From: Pseudomonas orientalis
GTDB lineage: Bacteria > Pseudomonadota > Gammaproteobacteria > Pseudomonadales > Pseudomonadaceae
NCBI RefSeq assembly: GCF_001439815.1
Contig: NZ_JYLM01000004.1
Span: 124,001 to 188,000 of the forward strand
Direction of reading: 5' to 3'
Length of the DNA stretch: 64,000 bases
Part shown: positions 19,812 through 29,268 of the stretch, piece after piece
How the letters are laid out: the number at the start of each line of letters is the position of its first letter
Numbering within the stretch: the stretch's first letter is position 1
Made by a program: the position numbers and the translations under genes
Notes under the pieces: generated by a model
What the model was told of the DNA's origin: nothing
Database searches by the model: none
What the model saw: the letters and a program-made list of their open reading frames with translations, nothing else

Positions 19812-20369
19812 ATGCCCATTCAGAACTCCCCGTACGACGCTTTTTCCAAACTGCTGAGCACCAGCGGCCATCCTTGCTCGCCTGCCGAACTGCACGGCGT
19901 GCTGTTGGGCCGCAGCTGCACCGGCGTGGGCTTCGATGCCGACAACTGGCTGGCCGATGTGGCCGAGCTGCTGGAAACCGAACCGACCGAGAACGTGCGT
20001 AACGCGCTGATCGGCCTGCAAGAGATGGTCAAGGGCGAACTGACCGGTGATGACGTCACCGTGGTCCTGCTGCTGCCGACCGACGATGCGCCGCTTGCCG
20101 AGCGCGCCGCTGCACTGGGCCAATGGTGCCAGGGTTTCCTCCACGGTTTCGGCGTGAACGCCGGCGGCCTGGAACTGAGCACCGACGCCAAGGAAGTGTT
20201 GCAGGACCTGGCAGCCATCTCCCAGGTGCAGGACGCCCTGGAAGAGTCCGAAGATGGCGAGGGCGATTACATGGAAGTCATGGAATACCTGCGCGTCGCG
20301 CCATTGCTGTTGTTCACCGAGACCAGGAAGTCCGCTGAACCTGCGGCGCCCAAGCCGTCGCTGCACTGA
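19812..20369 (+). CDS. YgfB/UPF0149 family protein
   Basis: A 185-residue acidic cytoplasmic protein of the UPF0149 (YgfB/YecA-like) family. Marks are [14 protein letters not shown] near residue 23, [14 protein letters not shown] near residue 103, and [16 protein letters not shown] near the end. In pseudomonads YgfB is known to influence beta-lactamase (ampDh3) expression. It heads the row ygfB-pepP-ubiH-DUF4442-ubiI and diverges from the zapA pair. The spacing to pepP is 20 bases, so they probably share a transcript. Confidence 0.9.
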   Translation: MPIQNSPYDAFSKLLSTSGHPCSPAELHGVLLGRSCTGVGFDADNWLADVAELLETEPTENVRNALIGLQEMVKGELTGDDVTVVLLLPTDDAPLAERAAALGQWCQGFLHGFGVNAGGLELSTDAKEVLQDLAAISQVQDALEESEDGEGDYMEVMEYLRVAPLLLFTETRKSAEPAAPKPSLH

Positions 20370-20389
20370 AAAAGGAAGCCCGTCTGCCC

Positions 20390-21712
20390 ATGATCCATAT
20401 CCCCAAAGCGGAATACACCCGTCGCCGCAAGGCGCTCATGGCGCAGATGGAACCCAACAGCATCGCGATCCTGCCGGCCGCCGCCGTAGCGATCCGCAAC
20501 CGTGATGTCGAGCATGTCTACCGCCAGGACAGCGACTTCCAGTACCTGAGCGGCTTCCCAGAACCTTCGGCGGTGATCGTGCTGATGCCCGGTCGCCAGC
20601 ATGGCGAGTACGTGCTGTTCTGCCGCGAGCGCAACGCCGAACGCGAATTGTGGGACGGCCTGCGCGCCGGTACCGAAGGCGCGATCCGCGATTTTGGTGC
20701 CGACGACGCGTTTCCCATCACCGATATCGACGACATTCTGCCCGGCCTGATTGAAGGCCGCGACCGCGTGTATTCGGCCATGGGCAGCAATGCCGAATTC
20801 GACCGGCATGTGATGGAGTGGATCAACGTGATCCGCTCCAAAGCGCACCTGGGCGCCCAGCCGCCGAACGAATTCGTTGCCCTGGATCACTTGCTGCACG
20901 ACATGCGCCTGTATAAATCGGCAGCGGAAGTGAAGGTGATGCGCGAAGCGGCACGGATTTCCTGCGCCGCCCATGTGCGCGCAATGCAGGCCAGCCGTGC
21001 CGGCCTGCATGAGTTCAGCCTGGAGGCCGAGCTGGATTACGAATTCCGCAAGGGCGGCGCGAAAATGCCGGCTTATGGCTCCATCGTGGCGGCCGGGCGC
21101 AACAGCTGCATCCTGCATTACCAGCAGAATGACGCGCTGCTCAAGGACGGTGACCTGGTATTGATCGACGCCGGTTGCGAGATCGACTGCTACGCCAGTG
21201 ACATCACCCGCACCTGGCCGGTCAACGGCAGATTTTCGCCCGAGCAAAAGGCGATCTACGAGATCGTGCTGGCCTCCCAGGAAGCCGCCTTCGCGCAGAT
21301 CGCGCCGAACAAGCACTGGAACCAGGCGCATGAGGCGACCGTGCAGGTCATCACGGCCGGGCTGGTCAAGCTGGGGTTGCTGCAAGGCGACGTTGACGAG
21401 CTGATCGCCAGCGAAGCCTACCGCGCCTTTTACATGCACCGCGCCGGCCACTGGCTGGGCATGGATGTGCATGATGTGGGCGAATACAAAGTGGGCGGTG
21501 AATGGCGCGTGCTGGAAGTCGGCATGGCCTTGACCGTGGAGCCGGGGATCTATATTTCACCGGATAACCAGAACGTAGCGAAGAAGTGGCGTGGCATTGG
21601 CGTACGCATCGAGGACGACGTGATAGTGACCAAGCAAGGCTGTGAGATTCTGACCGGCGCGGTGCCCAAGACGGTGGCCGAGATCGAAGCGCTGATGGCG
21701 GCTGCCCGATGA
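20390..21712 (+). CDS. pepP: Xaa-Pro aminopeptidase
   Basis: Di-manganese peptidase that removes an N-terminal residue next to proline, 440 residues. The N-terminal domain is followed by the pita-bread catalytic domain with all five metal ligands visible: the two aspartates in LIDAGCEIDCYASDITRTW, the histidine of HRAGHWLGMDVHD, and the glutamates of LTVEPGIYI and GIGVRIEDD. It overlaps ubiH by four bases. The pepP-ubiH pairing is conserved from E. coli to Pseudomonas. Confidence 0.97.
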   Translation: MIHIPKAEYTRRRKALMAQMEPNSIAILPAAAVAIRNRDVEHVYRQDSDFQYLSGFPEPSAVIVLMPGRQHGEYVLFCRERNAERELWDGLRAGTEGAIRDFGADDAFPITDIDDILPGLIEGRDRVYSAMGSNAEFDRHVMEWINVIRSKAHLGAQPPNEFVALDHLLHDMRLYKSAAEVKVMREAARISCAAHVRAMQASRAGLHEFSLEAELDYEFRKGGAKMPAYGSIVAAGRNSCILHYQQNDALLKDGDLVLIDAGCEIDCYASDITRTWPVNGRFSPEQKAIYEIVLASQEAAFAQIAPNKHWNQAHEATVQVITAGLVKLGLLQGDVDELIASEAYRAFYMHRAGHWLGMDVHDVGEYKVGGEWRVLEVGMALTVEPGIYISPDNQNVAKKWRGIGVRIEDDVIVTKQGCEILTGAVPKTVAEIEALMAAAR

Positions 21713-22896
21713 GCCGGGTCAACCTGGCGATCATCGGCGGTGGCCTGGTGGGCGCCAGCCTGGCACTGGCGTTGCAGGCCGGAGCCAAGGCGCGAGGGTG
21801 GAAAATTGCACTGATCGAGCCCTTCGCGCCGGGTGACAGTTATCAGCCGAGCTACGATGCGCGTTCTTCGGCGCTGTCCTTTGGTGCCCGGCAGATCTAT
21901 CAACGTCTGGGCGTGTGGCAGGACATTTCCCGCCGCGCCGAGCCGATCAAGCACATCCATGTGTCCGACCGTGGCCGTTTCTCCACCGCGCGTCTGTCCG
22001 CCCTGGAAGAGGGCGTGCCGGCCTTGGGTTATGTGGTGGAAAACGCCTGGCTGGGCCAGTGCCTGTGGCAAGGCCTGGATAAAGAGGTGGTCAGTTGGCG
22101 CTGCCCTGCGGAAGTCACGCGCATGGAGCCCCTGTCTGATGGCTACCGACTGACCCTCAACGACGAAACGGTGCTGGAGTGCGACCTCGCTGTACTGGCC
22201 GACGGTGGCCGCTCGGGCCTGCGCGAACAACTGGGCATCGGCGTCAAGACCCGCCCGTATAACCAGAGCGCGCTGATCGCCAATATCACCCCGAGCGAAG
22301 CCCACAACGGCGAAGCGTTCGAGCGCTTCACCGATGAAGGGCCGATGGCCTTGCTGCCACTGCCCGACAACCGCTGCGCGCTGGTGTGGACCCGCATGGG
22401 CATGGACGCCCAGCGCCTGGCCGACCTTGACGAGCGCAGTTTCCTCAGCGAATTGCAGGGCGTGTTCGGCTACCGCCTGGGCACCCTGAAGCAGGTAGGC
22501 GCACGACATCTGTATCCGCTGACTCTGGTGGAAGCGGAAGAACAAGTGCGCTCGCACCTGGTGGTGCTCGGCAATGCGGCGCACAGCCTGCACCCGATCG
22601 CCGGGCAGGGTTTCAACCTGTCCCTGCGCGATGCCAACGCCCTGGCCGAAGCCTTGCTGGCCGGGCCTGCGGTGCCGGGCGATCTGGCAACCCTGCAACG
22701 CTACCGCGAACGCCAGCGCCTGGACCAGCAATTGACCGTGGGTTTCTCCGACCAGGTCACGCGCCTGTTCGGCAGCGGGCAACCGTTGGTGGCGCTGGGG
22801 CGCAACCTGGGCCTGCTCGGCCTGGACCTGCTACCGCCGGCCAAGCGCTGGTTCGCCCGTCAGGCCATGGGCCTGGGCACGCGCCCCGATGCGTAA
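21709..22896 (+). CDS. ubiH: UbiH, ubiquinone-pathway FAD hydroxylase
   Basis: Flavoprotein monooxygenase hydroxylating the ubiquinone ring precursor (2-octaprenyl-6-methoxyphenol step), 395 residues. The FAD Rossmann motif IIGGGLVGASLALALQ begins at residue 5, the DG motif is AVLADGGRSGLREQLG, and the second flavin motif is LGNAAHSLHPIAGQGFNLSLRD. The N in GN where most relatives have D is typical of UbiH. It overlaps pepP by four bases and the following DUF4442 gene by eight. Confidence 0.94.
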   Translation: MSRVNLAIIGGGLVGASLALALQAGAKARGWKIALIEPFAPGDSYQPSYDARSSALSFGARQIYQRLGVWQDISRRAEPIKHIHVSDRGRFSTARLSALEEGVPALGYVVENAWLGQCLWQGLDKEVVSWRCPAEVTRMEPLSDGYRLTLNDETVLECDLAVLADGGRSGLREQLGIGVKTRPYNQSALIANITPSEAHNGEAFERFTDEGPMALLPLPDNRCALVWTRMGMDAQRLADLDERSFLSELQGVFGYRLGTLKQVGARHLYPLTLVEAEEQVRSHLVVLGNAAHSLHPIAGQGFNLSLRDANALAEALLAGPAVPGDLATLQRYRERQRLDQQLTVGFSDQVTRLFGSGQPLVALGRNLGLLGLDLLPPAKRWFARQAMGLGTRPDA

Positions 22897-23374
22897 GTGG
22901 CTGATCCGGCGCCTGGGCAAGGCGCGACTGTTACGCTGGGTGATGACGCTCTATCCACCGTACCTGGGCGCCGGGGTCAGCGTGCAGCAGATGAGCGCCG
23001 ACTTTCGTCACGTCAAGGTGCGCATGGGCCTGGGCTGGTATAACCGCAACTATGTGGGCACCCAGTTCGGCGGCAGCCTGTATTCGATGGTCGACCCGTT
23101 CTACATGCTGATGCTGATGGAAAACCTGGGCCGTGATTACATTGTGTGGGACAAGGCCGCCAGCATCGACTTCGTCTCGCCGGGCAAAGGCCCGGTGTAT
23201 GCCGAATTTTCCATCGACGACGCCTTGCTCGATGAGGTGCGTCGACAGACCGCCACTGGCGAGAAATATCTGCCTCGCCTCAAGGTCCAGATTCATGACG
23301 GCTCCGGCACCCTGGTGGCGCGGGTCGACAAAACCCTTTACGTGCGGCGCAAGCCGCCAGCGAGACAGGCTTGA
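22889..23374 (+). CDS. DUF4442 hot-dog-fold (thioesterase-like) protein
   Basis: A 161-residue protein of the DUF4442 hot-dog family. The core segment NRNYVGTQFGGSLYSMVDPFY (in parts) matches the helix-capped hot-dog signature, and ASIDFVSPGKGPVYAEFSI forms the sheet. It overlaps both ubiH and ubiI, so it is tightly embedded in a ubiquinone operon; the same order exists in other pseudomonads. No catalytic residue can be fixed by eye and the substrate is unknown. A role in ubiquinone or acyl chain metabolism is only inferred from context. Confidence 0.82.
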   Translation: MRKWLIRRLGKARLLRWVMTLYPPYLGAGVSVQQMSADFRHVKVRMGLGWYNRNYVGTQFGGSLYSMVDPFYMLMLMENLGRDYIVWDKAASIDFVSPGKGPVYAEFSIDDALLDEVRRQTATGEKYLPRLKVQIHDGSGTLVARVDKTLYVRRKPPARQA

Positions 23375-23376
23375 CT

Positions 23377-24600
23377 ATGGACATGCGCGCAGATGTGCTG
23401 ATTGTCGGGGCCGGAATGGTCGGAAGCGCCCTGGCGCTGGCGTTGCAGGGCAGTGGCCTGCAGGTGTTGCTGCTTGACGGCAGCCCGCTGAGCGTCAAGC
23501 CGTTCGAGCCGGCAGCGGCGTTTGAACCACGGGTCAGTGCGCTGTCCGCCGCCAGCCAGCGCATTCTGGAGCGCCTTGGCGTGTGGGACGGCATCGTCGA
23601 GCGCCGCGCCAGCCCCTATGGCCAGATGCAAGTGTGGGACGGCAGCGGCACCGGGCAGATCCACTTCTCGGCGGCCAGCGTGCATGCCGAGGTGCTGGGG
23701 CATATCGTCGAGAACCGCGTGGTCCAGGATGCCTTGCTGGACCGCCTGCATGAGTGTGACCTGGGGCTGCTGGCCAACGCGCGCCTGGAGCAGATGCGCC
23801 GTTCCGGCGATGACTGGCTGCTGACCCTGGCCGACGGGCGCAAGCTGCGCGCGCCGCTGGTGGTCGCCGCCGACGGCGCCAACTCCGCAGTGCGCCGCCT
23901 GACCGGCACCCCCACCCGTGAATGGGACTACCTGCACAACGCCATCGTGACCAGCGTGCGCAGCAGCCAGCCGCACCAGCGCACGGCGTGGCAACGCTTC
24001 ACCGACACGGGCCCGCTGGCATTCCTGCCGCTGGTGCGCGATGGGCAAGAGGACTGGTGCTCGATCGTATGGTCGACCACGCCGACGGAGTCCGAGCGCC
24101 TGATGGCCCTGGATGATGAGCGCTTCTGCCGTGAACTGGAGCGGGCCTTTGAGGGCCGCTTGGGCACTGTGGTCAGCGCCGACCCGCGCGTCTGCGTGCC
24201 GTTGCGTCAGCGCCACGCCAAACGCTACGTGGCCGAGGGCCTGGCGTTGATTGGCGATGCGGCCCACGTCATCCATCCCTTGGCGGGGCAGGGCGTAAAC
24301 CTGGGGTTTCTCGATGCTGCGGTGCTGGCCGAAGTGCTGCTGGCGGCGACCGAGCGTGGCGAGCGTCTGGCGGATGTGAAGGTGCTGAGCCGCTACGAAC
24401 GTCGGCGCATGCCGCATAATCTGGCGCTGATGGCGGCCATGGAAGGCTTCGAGCGCCTGTTTCAGGCCGATCAACTGCCGCTGCGCTGGTTGCGCAATGC
24501 CGGGTTGAAAATCGTCGATCAGATGCCCGAAGCCAAGGCAGTGTTTGTACGCCAGGCCTTGGGCCTGACCGGCGACCTCCCGGACCTCGCCAAACCGTGA
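23377..24600 (+). CDS. ubiI: UbiI/VisC-family ubiquinone-pathway FAD hydroxylase
   Basis: Second flavin monooxygenase of the operon, 407 residues. FAD motif LIVGAGMVGSALALALQGSG starts near residue 8, then VVAADGANSAVRR and ALIGDAAHVIHPLAGQGVNLG. Family relatives are UbiI (C5 hydroxylase) and UbiF; the place after ubiH and DUF4442 fits the UbiI/VisC member of pseudomonads. ATG 23377 follows the previous stop directly (TGACTATG). The UbiI versus UbiF choice rests on synteny and should be held loosely. Confidence 0.85.
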   Translation: MDMRADVLIVGAGMVGSALALALQGSGLQVLLLDGSPLSVKPFEPAAAFEPRVSALSAASQRILERLGVWDGIVERRASPYGQMQVWDGSGTGQIHFSAASVHAEVLGHIVENRVVQDALLDRLHECDLGLLANARLEQMRRSGDDWLLTLADGRKLRAPLVVAADGANSAVRRLTGTPTREWDYLHNAIVTSVRSSQPHQRTAWQRFTDTGPLAFLPLVRDGQEDWCSIVWSTTPTESERLMALDDERFCRELERAFEGRLGTVVSADPRVCVPLRQRHAKRYVAEGLALIGDAAHVIHPLAGQGVNLGFLDAAVLAEVLLAATERGERLADVKVLSRYERRRMPHNLALMAAMEGFERLFQADQLPLRWLRNAGLKIVDQMPEAKAVFVRQALGLTGDLPDLAKP

Positions 24601-24617
24601 ACTGAAATGCGGCCCCC

Positions 24618-24644
24618 TGTGGGAGAGGGCTTGCCCCCGATGAG
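24618..24644. repeat. Single REP, family 1
   Basis: One diverged core, TGTGGGAGAGGGCTTGCCCC then CGATG, 18 bases after the ubiI stop. No partner copy within 100 bases. Confidence 0.75.
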
Positions 24645-24683
24645 GCCATCAGCCCTCACGCATCTCTCCAGCCGTGCAACATC

Positions 24684-24710
24684 TGGTAACGCCTCCACCA
24701 AGCGTTACCA
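24684..24710. promoter_or_regulatory. Perfect 9-bp inverted repeat before the iron importer
   Basis: TGGTAACGC at 24684-24692 and GCGTTACCA at 24702-24710, separated by nine bases, just before and touching the Fur-like site. It could be a second operator or a small hairpin; it has no T-run after it. Confidence 0.45.
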
Positions 24711-24730
24711 AATGTGAGTCCTTATCATTT
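24710..24730. promoter_or_regulatory. Fur-box-like operator of the iron importer
   Basis: Twenty-one bases beginning AAATGTGAGTC and ending CTTATCATTT form an imperfect palindrome close to the Fur consensus (GATAATGATAATCATTATC type). It lies 32 bases before the start of the iron-binding protein gene, where a repressor would cover the promoter. Confidence 0.6.
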
Positions 24731-24761
24731 GCGCTCTTTTTGCAAATGAGAGACCGCACCC

Positions 24762-25766
24762 ATGTTGGCACCCAAGCGCCTCCTGACTGCCCTGGCACTC
24801 ACCCTGATCGGCAGCGCCACCGTGCAGGCCGCCGACGAAGTGGTGGTCTACTCCTCGCGCATCGACGAGCTGATCAAGCCGGTGTTCGACGCCTACACCC
24901 GCAAGACCGGCGTACAGGTCAAGTTCATCACCGACAAGGAAGCGCCGCTGATGCAGCGCATCAAGGCCGAGGGCGAAAATGCCACCGCCGACCTGCTGCT
25001 CACCGTCGACGCCGGCAACCTCTGGCAGGCCGAGCAGATGGGCATCCTGCAGCCGTTCACCTCCGAGGTGATCGACAAGAACATTCCGCTGCAATACCGC
25101 TCCTCGGCCCACGCCTGGACCGGTTTGAGCCTGCGCGCGCGCACCATCGCCTATTCCACCGACCGGGTAAAACCGGGCGACCTGACCACCTACGAAGCCC
25201 TGGCCGACAAACAGTGGGAAGGCCGCCTGTGCCTGCGCACGGCGAAAAAGGTCTACAACCAGTCCCTGACCGCCACGCTGATCGAAACCCACGGCGCGGC
25301 CAAGACCGAAGAAATCGTCAAAGGCTGGGTGAATAACCTCTCCACCGATGTGTTCTCCGACGACATCGCGGTGCTGGAGGCGATCAATGCCGGGCAATGC
25401 GATGTCGGCATCGTCAACACTTACTACTATGGCCGCCTGCACAAGCAGAAGCCGGACCTGGCGGTGAAGCTGTTCTGGCCGAACCAGGGCGACCGTGGCG
25501 TGCATGTGAACCTGTCGGGCATCGGCTTGACCAAACACGCGCCACACCCGGCGGCGGCCAAGGCCCTGGTGGAATGGATGACTACGCCTGAGGCGCAGAA
25601 GATTTTCGCCGACGTGAACCAGGAGTTCCCAGCCAACCCGGCGGTACCGCCGTCGGCCGAAGTGGCGACCTGGGGCAAATTCGTGGCCGATACCTTGCCG
25701 GTGGAAGTGGCGGGTAAACGGCAGGCCGAGGCGATCCGCTTGATGGACCGTGCCGGCTGGAACTGA
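24762..25766 (+). CDS. Iron(III) ABC transporter periplasmic binding protein (FbpA/AfuA type)
   Basis: Ferric-iron receptor, 334 residues, with signal peptide [19 protein letters not shown]. The mature start [20 protein letters not shown] and the iron-binding tyrosine cluster [11 protein letters not shown] (near residue 220) are hallmarks of FbpA/FutA-type proteins. A Fur-box-like site stands just upstream, which agrees with iron repression. The permease follows after 198 bases that carry a REPIN; no ATPase gene is present, so an ATPase encoded elsewhere must serve it. Confidence 0.9.
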   Translation: MLAPKRLLTALALTLIGSATVQAADEVVVYSSRIDELIKPVFDAYTRKTGVQVKFITDKEAPLMQRIKAEGENATADLLLTVDAGNLWQAEQMGILQPFTSEVIDKNIPLQYRSSAHAWTGLSLRARTIAYSTDRVKPGDLTTYEALADKQWEGRLCLRTAKKVYNQSLTATLIETHGAAKTEEIVKGWVNNLSTDVFSDDIAVLEAINAGQCDVGIVNTYYYGRLHKQKPDLAVKLFWPNQGDRGVHVNLSGIGLTKHAPHPAAAKALVEWMTTPEAQKIFADVNQEFPANPAVPPSAEVATWGKFVADTLPVEVAGKRQAEAIRLMDRAGWN

Positions 25767-25789
25767 GTTTTTAAATCGTTAAAGCTTTT

Positions 25790-25888
25790 TGTAGGAGCGA
25801 GCTTGCTCGCGAAAAACTCACAGGCACCGCGTTCATTCAGGAAGCGCGCGTATCGTTGACGTTTTTCGCGAGCAAGCTCGCTCCTACA
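25790..25888. repeat. REPIN, family 2
   Basis: Inverted pair of TGTAGGAGCGAGCTTGCTCG cores with GCGAAAAA arms and about 40 bases between. It sits between the iron binding protein and permease genes, inside what should be one operon, where such hairpins often protect upstream mRNA. Confidence 0.9.
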
Positions 25889-25898
25889 CACGGCATTA

Positions 25899-25917
25899 GG
25901 GCAAGCCCCCTCCCACA
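25899..25917. repeat. Partial REP, family 1
   Basis: GGGCAAGCCCCCTCCCACA, a right-hand half of the family-1 unit, 10 bases after the family-2 REPIN. Confidence 0.7.
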
Positions 25918-25964
25918 CTGTTTTTTGTCTGCCTTCAGATAGTCCATTTCCAGGGAATTTGCTT

Positions 25965-27581
25965 TTGGCCCACCCCGCCCAACGCCGCTGGTACCTGCCG
26001 GTCTTTACCGTCGCCGCCCTGGTGCTGCTGCCGCTGAGCGTGCTGTTGCTGTCCTGGCAAAGCATCGATCAGCAGATCTGGTCCCACCTGTGGGACACCC
26101 AGATGCCGCGCTTGCTGGGCAACACCTTGACCCTGGTGCTCGGCGTCGGTGTTGGCGTGACGTTGCTGGGCGTGAGCCTGGCTTGGCTGACCAGCCTTTG
26201 CGAGTTCCCGGGGCGGCGCTGGCTGGATTGGGCGTTGATGCTGCCCTTTGCGATTCCGGCCTATGTGCTGGCCTTCGTGTTTGTAGGGCTGCTGGACTTT
26301 GCAGGCCCGGTGCAGACCCTGCTGCGCGACTGGTTCGGCGCGGGGCTGCGCTTGCCGCGTGTGCGTTCCACCAGCGGCGTGATCATCGTCTTGGTGCTGG
26401 TGTTCTACCCCTATGTCTACCTGCTGGCGCGTTCTGCATTCCTGGCCCAGGGCAAGGGCTTGATGGAGGCGGCGCGGGTGCTGGGGCAGTCGCCGTGGCA
26501 AGCATTCTGGCGCGTGGCGCTGCCCATGGCGCGGCCGGCGATTGGTGCCGGCGTTGCCTTGGCCCTGATGGAAACCCTGGCGGATTTTGGCGCGGTCTCG
26601 GTGTTCAATTTCGATACGTTCACCACCGCCATCTATAAGACCTGGTACGGCTTTTTCAGCCTCTCCAGTGCCGCGCAACTGGCCAGCCTGTTGCTGCTGG
26701 TGGTGATGCTGGTGCTGTATGGCGAGCGTCGCGCACGGGGAGCGAGCCGACCTGGCAACGAGCGCCCGCGCGGCAAGGCGCTGTATCACCTGCGTGGGTT
26801 CAAGGCGGCCGCGGCCAGCGGCTGGTGTGGCCTGGTGTTCGCCTGCGCGTTTGTTATCCCGATGCTGCAACTGGTGGGCTGGTTCTGGCAGCGCGGCCGC
26901 TTCGATCTGGATGAGCGCTACACCGGCCTGATCGTGCATACGCTCTACCTGGGTGGGATCGCGGCGCTGGTGACGGTCAGCGTGGCCCTGATACTGGCGT
27001 TCGCCAGCCGCCTGGCGCCGACGCGGGCGATTCGTTCCGGCATCAGCCTGGCCAATGTCGGTTATGCCTTGCCCGGCTCGGTGCTCGCGGTCTCGATCAT
27101 GCTGGCCTTCAGCTATCTGGACCGCGAACTGGTGGTGCCGCTGTCGGGCTGGCTGGGCGGTGCGGGCAAGCCGTTGCTGCTGGGCAGTCTGTCGGCGCTG
27201 GTGCTGGCGTATCTGGTGCGATTCCTGGCGGTCGCCTACGGGCCTTTGGAAAACAGCCTGGCGCGTATCCGCCCGTCGTTGCCCGAGGCCGCACGCAGCC
27301 TGGGAGTGAGTGGGCCACAACTGTTTTGCAAGGTGTATCTGCCGCTGTTGCTGCCCGGCACCCTGAGCGCGGCGTTGCTGGTGTTTGTCGACGTGCTCAA
27401 GGAAATGCCCGCTACCTTGCTGATGCGCCCGTTTGGCTGGGACACCCTGGCGGTGCGCATCTTTGAGATGACCAGTGAAGGGGAATGGGCGCGGGCCTCG
27501 CTGCCGGCGTTGACCCTGGTGCTGGTTGGGTTGTTGCCGGTCATCGGCTTGATCCGACGTTCGGCACGACAAATAGGCTAG
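25965..27581 (+). CDS. Iron(III) ABC transporter permease (FbpB/AfuB type)
   Basis: Large, duplicated permease of 538 residues with about 12 hydrophobic helices and two EAA-type loops (EAARVLGQSPWQAFWRVALP near residue 165; EAARSLGVSGPQLFCKVYLP near residue 443), as in FbpB/SfuB. No ATG is near; TTG 25965 (MAHPAQRRW) is chosen because AGGGA lies eight bases before it, while TTG 25959 is too close. It works with the upstream iron receptor and an ATPase not encoded here. Confidence 0.88.
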   Translation: MAHPAQRRWYLPVFTVAALVLLPLSVLLLSWQSIDQQIWSHLWDTQMPRLLGNTLTLVLGVGVGVTLLGVSLAWLTSLCEFPGRRWLDWALMLPFAIPAYVLAFVFVGLLDFAGPVQTLLRDWFGAGLRLPRVRSTSGVIIVLVLVFYPYVYLLARSAFLAQGKGLMEAARVLGQSPWQAFWRVALPMARPAIGAGVALALMETLADFGAVSVFNFDTFTTAIYKTWYGFFSLSSAAQLASLLLLVVMLVLYGERRARGASRPGNERPRGKALYHLRGFKAAAASGWCGLVFACAFVIPMLQLVGWFWQRGRFDLDERYTGLIVHTLYLGGIAALVTVSVALILAFASRLAPTRAIRSGISLANVGYALPGSVLAVSIMLAFSYLDRELVVPLSGWLGGAGKPLLLGSLSALVLAYLVRFLAVAYGPLENSLARIRPSLPEAARSLGVSGPQLFCKVYLPLLLPGTLSAALLVFVDVLKEMPATLLMRPFGWDTLAVRIFEMTSEGEWARASLPALTLVLVGLLPVIGLIRRSARQIG

Positions 27582-27737
27582 GTGCCAGTCCTACAGCTTG
27601 CGGCTACAATGCGCGGCATTCGGTGTGCTCCGTCTTTCGGATCGACCTGCTGTATGTGGCTGCGGGCCTTGTCGTTCAAGGTGTTCGGCGCAAGTGGCAG
27701 CTCTGCGCACCTTCGCCAAGCCCGGAAGGAGAAACCC

Positions 27738-28820
27738 ATGGGACAGCGTACGCCTCTGTATGACCTGCATCTCGCCCTCGGCGCGAAAATGGTCGATTTT
27801 GGCGGTTGGGATATGCCTTTGCATTACGGCTCGCAAGTCGAGGAGCACCATCAGGTGCGGCGCGACTGCGGGGTGTTCGATGTATCTCATATGACCGTGA
27901 TCGATGTCACCGGCCCCCAGGCCAAGGAATGGCTCCAGCACCTGCTGGCCAATGATGTCGATCGATTGCACGGCTGCGGCCGCGCGTTATACAGCGCCAT
28001 GCTCAACGAGCAGGGCGGGGTGGTGGACGACATGATCGTCTACCGTACCGAAACCGGTTACCGACTGGTGGTCAACGCCGCCACCCGTGACCAGGACATG
28101 GCCTGGATGCAGGTGCAACTGGGCAGCTATCAGGTGCAACTCCAGGAGCGCTCCGAGCTGGCCATGCTCGCCATTCAAGGTCCCCATGCGCGGCAGAAGA
28201 TCGCCGAGCTGGTAACCCAGTCCCGTGGCACCCTGATCCATCAGCTCAAACCGTTTGAAGGCCAGGCCGACGGCGATTGGTTTATCGCCCGTACCGGTTA
28301 CACCGGCGAAGACGGCCTGGAAATTGTCCTGCCTGCCGACCAGGCGCCGGGTTTTTTCAACGACCTGGTGGGTGCCGGTATTTCCCCCATCGGCCTCGGT
28401 GCCCGCGATACCTTGCGCCTGGAAGCCGGCATGAACCTGTATGGCCAGGATATCCACCAGCAGGTGTCGCCCCTGGCCGCCAACATGGCCTGGAGCATCG
28501 CCTGGGAACCGGCAGGGCGCAATTTCATCGGCCGTGCCGCGCTGGAGGCGGAAAAAGCGGCCGGTGTGCAGTTCAAATTGGTCGGGCTGGTCCTGGAAGA
28601 ACGTGGGGTTCTACGTGCTCACCAGGTGGTTCGTATCGCCAATGTTGGCGAAGGGGAGATCACCAGTGGTAGTTTCTCACCTACGCTTAGCAAATCCATT
28701 GCCCTGGCGCGCGTACCGACGGCGACCGCCGACCGGGCCGAAGTGGAAATCCGCGGCAAATGGTACCCGGTTCGAGTGGTCAAGCCGACCTTCGTCCGCC
28801 ATGGCAAGACCTTGATCTAA
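27738..28820 (+). CDS. gcvT: Glycine cleavage system T protein (aminomethyltransferase)
   Basis: Transfers the methylene carbon from the aminomethyl-lipoyl H protein to tetrahydrofolate, 360 residues. Family marks are LGAKMVDFGGWDMPLHYGSQ near the N-terminus, VFDVSHMTVIDVTG, and IARTGYTGEDGLEIVLP in the folate-binding region. ATG 27738 follows GGAAGGAGAAACCC. gcvH follows after 53 bases. The 156 bases before it do not show a glycine riboswitch that I can recognise. Confidence 0.97.
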   Translation: MGQRTPLYDLHLALGAKMVDFGGWDMPLHYGSQVEEHHQVRRDCGVFDVSHMTVIDVTGPQAKEWLQHLLANDVDRLHGCGRALYSAMLNEQGGVVDDMIVYRTETGYRLVVNAATRDQDMAWMQVQLGSYQVQLQERSELAMLAIQGPHARQKIAELVTQSRGTLIHQLKPFEGQADGDWFIARTGYTGEDGLEIVLPADQAPGFFNDLVGAGISPIGLGARDTLRLEAGMNLYGQDIHQQVSPLAANMAWSIAWEPAGRNFIGRAALEAEKAAGVQFKLVGLVLEERGVLRAHQVVRIANVGEGEITSGSFSPTLSKSIALARVPTATADRAEVEIRGKWYPVRVVKPTFVRHGKTLI

Positions 28821-28873
28821 CTATTTTCCGGCAGGCCACTGGCCGCTGACATTTCTTCTTGAGGACACAGACT

Positions 28874-29257
28874 ATGAGCAATATCCCTGCCGACCTGCGC
28901 TTTGCCGACAGTCATGAGTGGGCCCGTCTGGAAGCGGACGGCACCGTGACCGTCGGGATCTCCGACCATGCACAGGAAGCGTTGGGTGATGTGGTGTTTG
29001 TTGAGTTGGCTGAGGTGGGCGCCACGTTTGAAGCCCAGGGCCAGGCGGGTGTGGTGGAGTCGGTGAAGGCGGCTTCGGACATCTATGCCCCGGTTGCAGG
29101 GGAAGTGATTGCGGTCAACGAAGAGTTGGGTGGGAGTCCTGAGCTGTTGAACTCTGACCCTTACGGCGCCTGGATCTTCAAGCTCAAGCCAAGCAACGTG
29201 GCCGATCTGGACAAGCTGCTCGATGCTGCAGGCTACAAAGCCGCCATCGGCGAGTAA
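28874..29257 (+). CDS. gcvH: Glycine cleavage system H protein
   Basis: Lipoyl carrier of the glycine cleavage system, 127 residues. The lipoylated lysine is K65 in [19 protein letters not shown]. The start [20 protein letters not shown] is typical. ATG 28874 is preceded by CTTGAGGACA. In related genomes gcvP usually adjoins gcvH/gcvT; here a REPIN and an aminotransferase gene follow instead, so P protein must come from another locus. Confidence 0.97.
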   Translation: MSNIPADLRFADSHEWARLEADGTVTVGISDHAQEALGDVVFVELAEVGATFEAQGQAGVVESVKAASDIYAPVAGEVIAVNEELGGSPELLNSDPYGAWIFKLKPSNVADLDKLLDAAGYKAAIGE

Positions 29258-29268
29258 ACGCAGAACCC

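Noticed and set aside
20267..21472. 401-codon frame antisense to pepP
   Set aside because: Mirror of pepP and the ygfB-family end; no recognizable features.
25935..27572. 545-codon frame antisense to the iron permease
   Set aside because: Gln/Arg/His-rich low-complexity translation; the permease has EAA loops and helices on the other strand.
27582..27737. Possible glycine riboswitch before gcvT
   Set aside because: I could not find the paired aptamer core or expression platform; the gap looks like an ordinary leader.
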